The notes under the pieces: generated by a model
Seen by the model: only the letters and a program-made list of their open reading frames with translations
Told to the model about the DNA's origin: nothing
Database searches by the model: none
In this document: positions 44,553 to 56,415 of the stretch, piece by piece
Layout of the letters: each line of letters opens with the position of its first letter
Numbering within the stretch: the first letter of the stretch is position 1
Program-made: the position numbers and the translations under genes
Assembly (NCBI GenBank): GCA_963691705.1
Contig: OY829540.1
Span: 72,001 to 136,000 of the forward strand
Origin: Viola odorata
Lineage: Eukaryota; Streptophyta; Magnoliopsida; Malpighiales; Violaceae
DNA length: 64,000 nucleotides
Reading direction: 5' to 3'

Positions 44553-45611
44553 TGATACGGTTCAAGGGTCGCACCAAACTCTAGGGTGTGTTAATGAAGA
44601 CACGCGAGAAGAGCCTAAGACTGCGTCAGAGTCTAGAGACGATTTGGTGGTCAAGATGAACTCCAAATTGACTAATTCCAAAAATACAAGATACCTGAAG
44701 ATGTTAGGAAGATCCTGTCCAAAACTCAGGTCAATCGAATTAGGGAATCATAATGAAAGTCGAGTCAAGAAATCAATGCGCAGTCTGGAAACGCAAGGAA
44801 TGAAGTTCTACTCTACGAAGGAGTTCTAGAGTGATAATAATTGTAATTATTGTTATTATAATTAGTATTTATCTTAGATTAGAAGTTCTAGTTAAGATAG
44901 TATTAGTAGTTCTATTTCTAGTAAGACTTGTATTGTAATTTGCCTATTTAGTTCTTTTCCTATTTTAATTAGAAGTTGTAATTTGCCTATTTAAAGGCTT
45001 GCTTATTATTAATAAAATTCAGTCAGAATTTTCCATCAAAACACTTTACCAAATTCCCGTTCCCTTTTCTACTTCTTATCTTCTCGACTCCGGAGCAAGT
45101 CGTTCTTGTGTACTTAGCCATGGACTCGGTTAGGGCTAGTGAAGCGTGGCGTTTGTCGTGTTCAAATGTAGAGGTGGGTGAACTAGCGTTGCGTGTGCAA
45201 AGCGTGGCACTTGTCGTGTTTAAGTGTGGAGGAGCGTGAGCAGCGTGGGGGATTGTCGTGTTCAATCTCGGCGGGAAGGGTTCGTAGGTGTACTCCTTCG
45301 AATTAGGTCTCAGGTGCCAAGTCAAGTACTAGGTGTGTTAAAGGGTCGTGTTCTCTTTAGGGTACGATTAGGGCGTACGTCATCATCATCACATCGACGA
45401 GTCGTGTTCTTGTCATTAACCTCAACTCGAAGGGTCGTGTTCCTTTCACAAAGTGATATCAATTAATAGTATGTGATATTAATTGATCAAGGAAAGCGTT
45501 CGTGTAGAACAAGGGGATTTTCGTTATAATTCCGCGCATCAAACCTACCCGAGAACAAGATCATTCACTTATGCGCCTCGGATTCTAACCTAGCATCCAA
45601 GGATCGTATCA
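44553..45611 (+). repeat. 3' LTR of the gag-only element
   Basis: 1059 bases, the same length as the 5' LTR and differing by scattered base changes (for example GGTGTGTT for GGTGAGTT near the start). The outer end is GGATCGTATCA, followed by the ACCAC duplication. Confidence 0.9.
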
Positions 45612-45616
45612 ACCAC

Positions 45617-46190
45617 CACACCCACCAGCCTAGCTGGACCTACAGCTCCCCTTAAAACCCATCTCATGACACTACGTCCCACTAAACATCCCAATCCTAA
45701 ATATGCAAACTCAGCCACTACACAACCTTCTCTCACCACATCTGAACCTTCCTGCTTCACCGAGGCCAACAAAAATCCCTTCTAGAGAACTGCCATGACA
45801 GAGGAGTTGAATGCCTTACTATCCACTGGCACTTGGACACTCGTACCAAGAGAACCACACATGAATGTCATTAGTAACAAATGGGTTTTTCACATCAAGC
45901 GACGGTCCGACGGTACCATTGAACGCTATAAAGCCCGTCTAGTCACCAAGGGATTTCACCAAATTGAGGACATAGACTATGGTGAAACATTCAGTCTGGT
46001 TGTTAAACCACCTTCTATTTGGACTATCCTCAGTATTGCCATTTCCCTTAACTGGCCCTTGCGCCAACTTGATGTCCACAATGTTTTTCTTCATGGTGAG
46101 TTACAGGAATAGGTATACATGGAACAACCGACTGGATTTCACGACGCCCATCATGCCACCCATGTTTGCCTACTGAAGAAATCTCTCTAT
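45617..46190 (+). pseudogene. Copia RT, first part (direct copy)
   Basis: Continues the integrase-RT polyprotein after the inserted element. It reads [11 protein letters not shown] in the linker, then [55 protein letters not shown] (then TAG) and KKSLY. It breaks exactly between KKSLY and GLKQAPWAWYH, where the hAT element is inserted. Stops make it non-functional. Confidence 0.85.
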
Positions 46191-47155
46191 TAGGGTTGTA
46201 CATCTAACCCGCCCGACCCGCCAAACCCGCCAACCCGACCCGACCCGACCCGTCAAATTGCAAATAACCGCCAACCCGCCCATTTACAGATACATAACCG
46301 ACCCGCTTATTTAATGGCGGGTAGGTGGGCGGGTCAATTTTGCATATATTGCAAAATAACCGACCCGACCCGTAGGGTCTAACCCTTAGACTAATTTAGT
46401 AATTTCCCATTACCCAAATAACCCTAACATTAACACATACACGCCGTCCTTCACTCCTTCTTCTCATTTTCCAATTTCCTTACCCACCCTAACACGCTGT
46501 CCTTCTTCTCTTCCTCGCCGTCGTGAAGCCGTCCTTCTTCTCTTCCTAGCCTCCATCGCTGCTGCACTTCCTCACCGCTTCCTCGCCGCCGTCCTTCTTC
46601 TCTTCCTCGCCTCCATCGCTGTTGCGCTTCCTTGCCGCCGTCCTTCTTCTTCAATCCGAGCTCCCTCCTCCTCCTTCATCTTGATTCCTTGATTTGTGAT
46701 CAGCGAAGAGAGGTAGATTTCAATCCGAGCTCCCCATTTTAGATTCCTTCATTACTTGATTACTTGATTCCTAAATTTGGGCTTCATTACTGCTTGTATT
46801 TAATGGTTTAAGGCTAAAGATGGTAGATTTAATGATTTTGAGGAAATGGGTTATGAAAGATGAAACAAGAATTGAGGAAACACATCTGTGAAACCAACAA
46901 ATCATTTTTAACATTGTATTTTCATTTTTATTTCAACTATTTGCATTTTGAAAGGATCTTTTTATTTTAAAAACACTTTTTTGAGAAAGAAAACATTCAA
47001 AATTTACGAAGCTGAAACTTAGGAAAACATGTTAATGGATGCTGAATTTCATATTGTTTGAAAGATGAAACAATTTAATGATTTAATGATTTAATGATTA
47101 ATGGGTCAATTTTACATGTTCGGGTTTCAATTTTTCTTTTTTTCCCGAGAGATGT

Positions 47156-48187
47156 TTGGTTTCAATTTCAATTTTTGAAAAGGTATTTGATAGAATGAGA
47201 AGGGAAGATGTTAGGTTTTCTAAATACTTTGAGGAAGCGGGGAGGGTTAATGGGGCACCTACGTCACTTGATTGGAAAAAATCTCGAATTTTTATCAAGT
47301 TCCTGAAGCTGTTTTATGTGGTCACTTTGAGATTTTCAGGTTCTTTGTTTGTTACATGTAATAGTTTTTTCCATGAACTTGTGAACATGCAATCTAAGAT
47401 AGTTCAATTGTCTAGAGGTAGGGATCCTTTGTTGAGTGGGATGGCAGCTGGTATGATGTTAAAGTTTGATAAATATTGGGGAAAGTTTGACAAAATTAAT
47501 TTCTTGTTATATGTGGCTGTTGTGTTGGATCCACGTTACAAGTTAAGATATGTCAAATTTTGTTTTGGGCAAGTGTATGATACAATCACAGCTTCTGATT
47601 TGACAACTAAAGTGAGGGCAACTTTTGTGAGGTTGTATGAACACTTTTCTGCTCAATTGAACAAATCTGATGAGGGGAGGGGGAGTGGTAGTTCAAATAC
47701 TACTCAAGTGGAAGAGGATGATGGAATGGGTGAAGATGAGCATAATGAGTTGGCTTCTAAATTTAGAATGCATTTGATGGAGGAGGATAATGTAGAGAAT
47801 AAGGATGAGGTTGAGAGGTATCTTTCAGATGGGTGTGAGGATATTAGTGATGAAAATTTTGATATCTTGGATTGGTGGAAAACCAATGGGTACAAATATC
47901 AAGTTCTTGCAATGATAGCTCGAGAGGTGTTGGTTGTACCTGTGTCAACGGTCGCATCAGAATCTGCTTTCAGTACCGGTGGGCGTATACTTGATCCATT
48001 TCGAAGTTCTTTAGCTCCAACAATGGTGGAAGCGTTACTCTGCTGCCAAAATTGGTTGCGTTGCTCTCAAGAGCAAATTGACTTGCATGATGCATTGGAA
48101 GATATTGAAAGTTATGATGAAATTGAATCAGGTAACGATAAACTTATTTCAAGTGTTTATGATTCTTTGAATATTAATGAATTCTAA
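47156..48187 (+). pseudogene. hAT transposase, carboxy-terminal half
   Basis: The frame encodes the hAT RNase H-like and dimerisation portions: FEKVFDRMRREDVRFSKYF, LDWKKSRIFIKFLKLFY, LLYVAVVLDPRYKLRYVKF, LDWWKTNGYKYQVLAMIARE, VSTVASESAFSTGGRILDPF and MVEALLCCQNWL. The last two are the hATC dimerisation motif. The BED zinc finger and the first catalytic region are missing, so it cannot cut DNA. It shows long homology before the nominal ATG (upstream of 47156 in another frame), so the start is artificial. A short second exon follows: donor CAG|GTAACG at about 48130 and acceptor TTTGCAG near 48208, reading into a terminal stretch that ends near 48262. Confidence 0.85.
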
Positions 48188-50850
48188 TCATGTTTTCTGA
48201 TTTTGCAGAATTTGCGTCACAAGTGACTTTGGATCTTGATGTTGATGAAGAGTATATTTACTAACTTTTAATTTTTTTTTTCATCATTATTGTTGAGACT
48301 TGTTGCTGATTTTTTTATCTATTATTAATGCATGTATAAAAGTTTGGAGGAGGATGAGGAGGCTGTTGCTTAAGACTTATTAAGAGCATGGTTGGTTTTT
48401 TCGTATTTTTCAATTTTCATACATTTGATCTTTTGTTCTTTAAGCTTGCATTCATTGCATAATTTCTTTGCATTTTTATTGTTAACAGTGTTTAGCGTGA
48501 AAGAGAGATTGAGGAGGGTATTTAACAAAGCTTGATAGGAAATGGAAGAAGCAGCTACGTATTTTGGTTAATTGTTACTGCTATGTTTTTGGTTAATTGT
48601 TGCTATTGTTTGTTGGTTAGTTATTCCTGCTATTTATTGGTTGTTAGTTGATGCTAATAGTGATAGCAGCTGTACTGATATTTTCGTGTTCCTCAGCTTT
48701 TTGAATGGTTGGTGAATGGTTGTTCTGGATGGATTTTAATTTTTGATAGCAGATGGTTGTCTTTTTTTTCTTGTTTTTTTTGTTAAGCCCGACCCAATAG
48801 GTTAGGCCCAGAATCAACCCGCCAACCCGCCAACCCGCGGTTACCGACCCGACCCGCTACACCCGCCAACCCGCGGTTATATACACTCATGTTGATACCC
48901 GAATTTTGACGCCATTTTTACTTAATTTTAGCATTTCTGTCATTACTGTCATTTTTACTTAAATTACAGTCGTCTGTAGTTAAGTTACTGTCGCTAGCAT
49001 TTTTAGGGTTTTCCTCGCATTTTAGCATCATCGTTAGCTTCGTCAGCTTTCGGAAATCGCGCTTTTAATTTTTCGGCAAGTATTTTCATTATTATTTTTT
49101 GCCTTAAAACTCACATTTTTGACTATCCGGCAATCGTTTACTAGTTTTTTCTTCGTTTTAGGTCATCCCATGGATTTTAGGATTTTTAATATTTTAGCGC
49201 ATTTTTTAGTATTTTTATTATTTTATTATTATTTTTATTCGAGCTTTTATTGGACCTGAGTAAGCCTGCTCGGACAATAGCTCGACTTTAAAATGTTTTC
49301 CATCAACTAGTTGCTAGATTTTTTTCTGGACGCAACGGTCTACAGCGACTCGTGTAATTTTCGGCGTAACGTTATTATTTTTCCGTTCAAACATTTCACG
49401 TTTTTGAACGTGAAAATAAACACGTTAAACGAGGAATTCTCGTCATTCGCTGTAGACGGTTAAAACCGGCGTATTTTTCTCTACGCGCCAGTACCTTCGG
49501 CTCGAAAAGTCAGAACGTTTGCCCGCGAAACTCGGCTCGAGGCCATTTAAATCAGATGAAAGGCCATTTGATCATGGCCATTGATCTGGTCAACTGACGA
49601 AAGTCAACCAAATCAAGGGCCCTTGAATTAATGTGCATAATGCACATGAACAGTGACAGGAACGTGCAGCGAAGCAATTTTTGCCCGAGCCACCTGCTCC
49701 CATCGCTTCCTAGCTCGAGCTCGTAGCTCTCTACCCCGTTCAGCCATCATCATGCCTCCCCTAGCTCCTCCACGCGCAGCCCGCGTCCGGCCACCACGCG
49801 ACTCCCGTGGCTATAAATAGCCACGTTCCCTTCGAACAAAGGGGCCGAAAATTTTACAAAAAAACTCTCGCATGAAAACAGCCCTGCTCCCTCTCCATTC
49901 TCCTAGCCAATTCATCCACCCGAACCAAGGAAAAGAAAGGCAAGCAAGGTGAGCTTCTTTCAAGCTTTCTCTCTCTAAGCTCCTCTCTTTTAATTTTCGT
50001 TTTTAGCCTTAAGCCTTTGATCAACCACTCAAATCTGTTTTAAAAGCTTTGTTTCCATGCTAACTTCACTTCCCTTGCCTTAATTTAATCATTCGTTGCT
50101 TTAACTAATTAATTGCTCAAAAAATGTTTAATTAACATGTTTCTTCTTCTTTTAAAACCGTGGCTTCTTCTCCCGTTTTGGGGTGCTGTTTTTGCTTGAT
50201 TGGATCGTTGGCATGTTGAGTGATTGATCCGAGTCGAATTGGGGGGGTTACAAGCGGGTTTTGGGTCATTTCAGTCGCCGGCCACGGCGCCGGCGACGTG
50301 GGAAGCAAGAACAGCAGGGCTGTTCTTGCGAGGAAGAAGAAGGGAGGGTGACGGGCTAAGCCCGTCCCTCCTTTTATTTATCATGATGATGGGCTTTGGC
50401 TTAAGCCAAGCCCATCTTTTCTTTTCCTTTCAAATTAAGCTATGGGCTAGGATTTATTCCTAGCCCATTTTAACCAATTTCAGCACATGGGGCCCAGCCC
50501 AATAATTTTCGTCAAGTATTCGAGTCATTTTTTTTACGTTATTTTATCTAATGCTCGTATGTAATGTTTGATTTAATTCGTAGGCTATACTTAATTAATC
50601 ATTATTTACTATACTTGTTTATTATTTCGCTTTGGTTAAATATTTATATACCATGATTAAATATTTATGCACGAAATTAAATAGTCGTATACCATGCTTT
50701 AAATGTTTATACATGATTTAAATGCTCACCTGCGTCATTTCTGTGTTCATATCTTTCGTATGCTCGTTCTTGCGACAACTTGTTATTTAATTATTTTATA
50801 TACGAATTGCTTATTTCTTATCGCAATATTTATTTTCATGTTAGTTAACT

Positions 50851-51440
50851 TCAGTCATTTAAAATACCGCCTTTATGGTCGGTTGCTTTTTTTTAATTTT
50901 CGTAAATATTCAACTGCTTTAATTTTTCGCACACTGCTGGAAATCCTTCCGCAAATTATCAACTGTTTAATTTTCCGCACTTTAAATTCCAGCAATTTAC
51001 TTTCGGCAATTTAATTTCAGTCATTTAAAATACCGCCTTTATGGTCGGTCGCTTTTTTTTAATCTTCGTAAATATTCAACTGCTTTAATTTTTCGCAAAC
51101 TGCTGGAAATCCTTCCGCAAATTATCAACTGTTTAATTTTCCGCACTTTAAATTCCAGCAATTTACTTTCGGCAATTTAAATTCAGTCATTTAAAATACC
51201 GCCTTTATGGTCGGTCGCTTTTTTTTAATTTCGTAAATATTCAACTGCTTTAATTTTCGCAAACTGCTGAAAATCCTTCCGCAAATTATCAACTGCTTAA
51301 TTTTCCGCACTTTAAGTTTCCGCACTTTAATTTTCCGCACTTTAATTTTCCGCACTTTACTTTTCCGCACTTTAATTTCTCGCAATTTACTTTCGGCAAT
51401 TTAAATTCAATATACTGCCTATATGGTCGGTCGCATTTCA
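50851..51440. repeat. 166-bp tandem repeat block in solo LTR
   Basis: TCAGTCATTTAAAATACCGC begins units at about 50851, 51017 and 51183, with a partial fourth near 51405. Each unit carries TTATGGTCGGT and a series of TTTTCCGCACTTTAA-type words. The third unit shows extra internal copies of the CCGCACTTTAA word. Confidence 0.85.
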
Positions 51441-51639
51441 ATTCTCGTAAATATCAACTGTCTTATTTTCTGCAATATCAATTGTCTTATTTTCTGCAAT
51501 ATCAATTGTCTTATTTTCCGCAATATCAATTGTTTTACTTTCCGCAAATATCAACTGTTTACTTTCTGCAAATTATCAAACTGTTCTAAATCCCCTGTAA
51601 ATCGTCAGCTACATTTGAAATATTCTTGCACTTGTCAAA

Positions 51640-52345
51640 ATAGCATTTAATTTTCGTATGCGTTAAATAAAATCATTTTTCGCATGCAAATCACTTAGCA
51701 TTTAATATTCGTATGCGTTAAATAAATCATTTTTCGCATGCAAATCACGTCAGCATCTTAATTCTCCCATGCTTAAAATTCATCATTTTTCGCATGCAAT
51801 CACATAGCATTTTAATTCTCGCATGCGTAAAATCCATCATTTTCGCATGCAATCAACTAGCATTTCAATTCTCACATGCGTAAAATTCATCATTTTTCGC
51901 ATGCAATCAACTAGCATTTTAATTCTCGCATGCGTAAAATCCATCATTTTCGCATGCAATCAACTAGCATTTCAATTCTCACATGCGTAAAATTCATCAT
52001 TTTTCGCATGCAATCAACTAGCATTTTAATTCTCGCATGCGTAAAATCCATCATTTTCGCATGCAATCAACTAGCATTTCAATTCTCACATGCGTAAAAT
52101 CTATCATTTTTCGCATGCAAATCACTAGCATTTTAATTCTCACATGCGTAAAATCCACCATTTTTCGCATGTAATCAACTAGCATTTACATTCTCACATA
52201 CAAAAAATCCATCATTTTTCGTATGCAATCACCTAGCAATAAATTCTCATATGCTTAAAATCAATCATTTTTTTTGCATACAACCAAACTCAGCATCTCA
52301 TTTCATATGCGTGAAATCCATCATTTCTCGTGTACAATCAACTGT
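51640..52345. repeat. About 52-bp tandem repeat block in solo LTR
   Basis: Roughly a dozen units built on AGCATTTTAATTCTCGCATG and CATCATTTTTCGCATGCAATC, with alternating subtypes (CTCGCATGCG and CTCACATGCG). The central units are almost identical, the edge units diverged, the usual pattern of unequal exchange. The CGCATGC/GCATGCG words give many short inverted pairs. Confidence 0.88.
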
Positions 52346-53352
52346 CATTTAAATTCTTGCACTCTTAAATTGCTTATTTATTTCTCGAGCTATCGCTAAC
52401 ACTCTCATTTTGCAGGTTTTAGTTTCAAGCTTCGCTCGAAAGTACGCCTTTCGATTCCTTTTTATTTATTCGATGCTTTCTGCAAATATCCATCGTATGC
52501 ATGATATATAGAACTGCTAGAACTAAAATCAACCCACATGCACAACGTGTTTAAAGACTTCCTTAAAATGCCGCGTTCATGTGATTTTAATTCTCGCTTG
52601 TATTGACTGCATGTACATGGGGACTTTCGATCCCACAGCAAACTATCGTTTTAAATCCATCATTCAAAATGGTACTCTAGTAGCAACCCATGTTAGGATC
52701 ACGTAGTAATTAATTTAATCATGCATGGCCCGATGATGAAATAAGAGGGCGCTCATTCAGTCTTACGGAAAATTCAGTCCCCTCACGTTACGATCAGGAA
52801 TAATCAATCGGTCTTGATAAACGGTAACCCCGTCAGATAGACGTTTTAATTATTCCTGAACGACTACGATCATAAATAAGACTAAAGTGACGATTCCTCT
52901 GAGCGCCCCCTTTTTAAAACGCATTTTATCAAAACACCTTTTTAACATCTCTCTCATCAACCGGTAACCATTTTTGGATGTGACTCGGGTGCCTAACACC
53001 TTCCCGAGACCATAATACGACCCCGAACCTTTGTCTGGGGTCCAGACCCCTTTTTTTTGTGCCTTTAGTTTTTTTACTTATTATATTTCCTATGCCATGA
53101 CGATTAGGGTTCCCTAAGCCTAACAACCAAATTAGGGTGGCGACTTCATTGCATGCTGCGAGGCGTCCTTTTACGCTGAGCATTGTAACGTCCCAAATTT
53201 CGTTGCACACTCGCAAATGACTTCTTTGGTTAATTTCCGAGGCGCGACAACTCATAACCGATCCGAACCAACCCGCCAACTACTGGGCGGGTCGGTGGCG
53301 GGTCAGATCTATAACCGATCCGACCCGACCCGTGTACAACCCTACTCTCTAT

Positions 53353-53616
53353 GGTCTCAAACAAGCACCATGGGCTTGGTATCACAGCTTGAGTGACTTC
53401 CTTCACTCCACTGGTTTCATTCCTTCTACTCTTGACACATCTCTCTTCATACTTAACAAAGGAGGCCTAATTGTCTACATTCTTGTTTATGTTGATGACA
53501 TCATTATTACTGGCAACAATATGTGTTTTCTAGAACAGACCATCTCCACACTTGGCAAGGCCTTTAAGTTACGCGACTTAGGTGCACTCAGCTTCTTTCT
53601 TGGTATCTCTGCCAAA
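53353..53616 (+). pseudogene. Copia RT, second part
   Basis: It resumes with [20 protein letters not shown] directly after the hAT duplication and carries the catalytic motif LVYVDDIIITGNN and ALSFFLGISAKRS. It is broken by the gypsy insertion after 53616, in the codons for KRS/K. Confidence 0.88.
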
Positions 53617-53621
53617 AGATC

Positions 53622-54334
53622 TGATACGATCCTAGTTGCGTAGGATACGTAACGAGTAATTCCCGATCTAGTTCTAGGCTTGGATTTCAGATGCGGAAGA
53701 TAAACTCAACAAGTACGAGCTTAGACCTGAGGACAACCTGTGTCAACCAACCTAATCGATTTCAAGTGAGGTTCTTGATTCGATCCCGCGACCTATATTC
53801 AACCTGTGAATATCAACCTTGGGCGACGACTCAATGGAATGGATTTTCGGGTTTTACTTGTTATCCTAATCGAGTATCCGGACTCAATGAGGGACAAGGT
53901 TCGCGAAGAACAATTGAGAAATACTCTTTGTATTTTAATTATCAAAAATAGTCTGACCAAATAAAGAAGAGGGTGGCTCCTTTAAATAGGAGAAACCCTA
54001 AAATCCTTACAATAAGAATCCTTTCCTTAATAGAACTTCTAATTAATTAATTAAAATAAATCTAAACTAATTTAATTAATTAATAAAAATAGTCACTCAA
54101 ATAATGGAAAGTCTGAAATTGTCTTTCTTAAAACAGTCACTAGAGTCATTGACGCTAAGGCTTAGAGTCAATGACGCTAGCCTCTGCCTCCAGAAATAAA
54201 AACAGCCACTAGAGTCATTGACGCTAAGGCTTAGAGTCAATGACGCTAACCACTGTTTCTTCAGGATATGCTTGTCCATATGCTTGTTGCGAACATGCGA
54301 TGCGCCATGCATGATACATCCTGGGATCGTATCA
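53622..54334 (-). repeat. 3' LTR of the truncated gypsy-like element
   Basis: 713 bases with TGATACGATCC...GGATCGTATCA ends. It contains a tandem pair of segments (54125-54190 and 54200-54255) sharing GTCATTGACGCTAAGGCTTA and GAGTCAATGACGCTA, themselves partly palindromic. The same pair recurs in the other LTR at 56820-56945. Confidence 0.88.
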
Positions 54335-56415
54335 TTCCCTTCCTCTTTGGAAAGATTCGCCCTCGAATCTTGTTCAATGCTCTCTGCCCAAGAAAGTTCT
54401 GCAACTGCAATTCCATGCTCCATGAACACTCGCCATCTCTTGAGCTTCCTTGGTTGCCAAAAGGTGTAATCCGCAACACACACAATTTGTGGGCACTTGA
54501 AACAACTCACAAGATGTGGGACTTCCTCGCATTCTAATTCTCTGTAGATGAACTGTGATGACTTCCTTTGCAACTCCTTATTCCTCGCGCGAATCGTTGG
54601 CCTGTTAGGTGGTAAGGGTATTCCTTCTGATGCACTAGGATTTGCATCATTCTCTTCCCCTTGGAAAGGATTCGTCCTCGAATCCGGACCTAAACCTGCA
54701 GGACAATACCTTAAGTTAGTAACATCAAAATAATCATAAATGGAACCATACCAACCCTTTAAGTTCAACTTGGTTGCGATGTCATTGAATATGACAACAC
54801 GTTGTGTAGGACCATTTCCCCAAGTGGCCATGTCTGCTGGTACTTGGGTTGGAGACCGTTTCCGGTGTAAGCACTGCCAAACCCAAGTATGTATCTTGAA
54901 GGACTCGCACCTCCTTCCATGGTTCCTCATAAATGTCATCGTGACATGCAAGCACACACCATAGCGCTTGGCTTGTCCATGGGCTATCCACATCACCTCG
55001 ATTTTTCTACTACCACCTATGCTAAGTAACACTTTCAAAGGCAGCAATATCAAACCGAATGATATCATATGAACCAAACGACACATGAGTTTCAACAAAC
55101 CAAAAATAGTGATATGCGTAGACAGGTAGTAAGACAATAAAATAAAAGGAAGACATTCTTCCCATGCAAACATATACTTACAAACCAAGACATGCCATAC
55201 AGAACCAAACGTTCTTTTATCCATGCAGTTAGAAACTCCCAACTGTGGTTGACAAGGTGTCCAATTTATCATCTTCGTGTTCGAATTCCTCCACAATTTC
55301 CTCAATGAGTCGCTAAGTGACTCCTCCATACAATTACCAACAACACTCCAAGGAACAACATGTGAAAGTATAACATCCTTAAAGAACATGCTAGTAATAT
55401 TTATTCCATGATGACGCATCAACCTATTGTGATATGACCAATACACAGTCAAATTGTGTAACGATCTACACACCGAAAACAAGCGCTTGTCATGATCTCC
55501 CTTATGCATACAAAATATAGATTTTGTGTCAAATAAATAATCATTATAGACTTCACAAAAATCAGAATCATTAGCATAAGGATTAAACTTAGTAGTAATC
55601 TCAAGCGATTTTTCACTAAGTGACTTTTTATCAATACTACCAATAAGACTCAAAGGAACATCATGTGAAGACATATAATTCCTATAAATTAAATCAGTAA
55701 TATCAATTAAATCACAACAACTCATCAAACAACCATTAAACACATCATGCTCATCAAAATTTCGCAAAATATCATGCGACCTATATAAGCGAATTTGTCT
55801 GAAAAGAGCTCCTTCAAGTGTTATAGACTTAAGAACAAAAATATCATGAATCTCACACATGGGAGAATGGTTATAAAACTTAAATACATGTGAAAATTCA
55901 CTTGATTTTGCATTAGAGAAAGACAGACACACAATGCCTTGGCGGTGAGCGTTTACCACACCGTTTACCGAATTGTCTTGTTGTGCAATCTTTCGAGTTG
56001 GCGATTGGATAAGGGTTTTCTTCTCTTGAATTGAACTCTTATCTACCTGAACTAGAGAAGAATAATAAATAGGACAAGAAACGAATTCATTAGGGTTAGA
56101 AGAATCAAGGCGCAATGGCCAAAAATTCAGCTCTTGGTGGCTTGCGCCAAAACAATTTTTGTACACACAAAGTGTGTTTCTCACTTCTCTCCCTATGGCA
56201 TAATCACTCAATTTATTTTCTTTTTCCTCTCCTTTTGATCTCTCAATGCCAACTAACGCATGCTCACTCTTTTCATGCGGGTTGTTTTCCTCACTATCTC
56301 TTTTCCTATGCTCACTCTTTTCATGGGGGTTGTTTTGTTCATTATCCCTCTTCCCATACTCACTCTTTTCATGGGAGCTGTTTTCCTCATTATTTCTCTC
56401 TTTCTTTTCACTCAA
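54335..56415 (-). CDS. Long gypsy-internal ORF of uncertain content
   Basis: The minus-strand frame is open for 772 codons in all (56415 to 54097), running through the purine tract into the LTR; the interior part is about 693 codons. The start shows three imperfect 17-residue repeats (NPHEKSEHRKRDSEENN type). The middle has paired similar segments (SHDVPLSLIGSIDKKSLSE and SHVVPWSVVGNCMEESLSD) and no known domain. Later, FAWEECLPFILLSYYLSTH and the MISFGLILLPLKVLL stretch look like a gypsy integrase read partly out of frame. The tail DSRTNPFQGEENDANPSA followed by PTIRARNKELQRK resembles coding ends next to gypsy LTRs. The openness of a frame made of decayed integrase may be chance or a remodelled gene. 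No function is proposed. Confidence 0.5.

Larger units (their letters stand above)
42255..45611 (+). mobile_element. Non-autonomous LTR element with gag-like ORF only
   Basis: It has 5' LTR 42255-43313 and 3' LTR 44553-45611, both exactly 1059 bases, starting TGATACGGTTC and ending GGATCGTATCA. Perfect 5-base duplication ACCAC lies at 42250-42254 and 45612-45616. The primer site TGGTAGCGGAGC is at 43315. A purine tract CAAGGGGAAGGGAA precedes the 3' LTR. The 1239-base interior has only a gag-like frame and no protease, RT or integrase, so it must depend on another element. The two LTRs differ by scattered substitutions, a few per hundred by eye. Confidence 0.93.
48890..53249 (+). mobile_element. 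Solo LTR, 4360 bp, inserted in the hAT element
   Basis: It starts TGTTGATACCCGAATTTTG and ends GAGGCGCGACA, with perfect 5-base duplication ACTCA (48885-48889 and 53250-53254). A TATA box (TATAAATAG) at 49812-49820 sets orientation. It is of the same lineage as the LTR at 13229-15265 but more than twice as long, mainly because of two tandem-repeat blocks. No internal domain remains. Small frames inside (for example 50224-50463) are not supported as genes. Its length is at the high end for plant LTRs, as in Ogre/Tat elements. Confidence 0.93.
46191..53344 (+). mobile_element. hAT transposon with partial transposase, containing a solo LTR
   Basis: The inverted ends TAGGGTTGTACA and TGTACAACCCTA are flanked by a perfect 8-base duplication CTCTCTAT (46183-46190 and 53345-53352). 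Subterminal regions are packed with GACCCG and CCAACCCGCC words. Removing the solo LTR (48890-53249 plus duplication) leaves 2789 bases, shorter than an autonomous hAT. It carries the carboxy-terminal half of a BED-type hAT transposase. Confidence 0.94.

Noticed and set aside
41000..46190. Endogenous plant pararetrovirus
   Set aside because: No movement protein or coat motif; integrase and LTRs are present, so these are retrotransposons.
46451..46654. Minus-strand Glu/Arg-rich frame in the hAT element
   Set aside because: It comes from CTTCTTCCTC-type low-complexity sequence with imperfect repeats; no homology recognised.
50224..50463. 79-codon plus-strand frame in the solo LTR
   Set aside because: No domain; it lies in noncoding LTR sequence downstream of the TATA box.
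50851..52345. CRISPR-like array
   Set aside because: Repeats are directly adjacent without unique spacers and lie in a plant LTR. They are ordinary tandem repeats.
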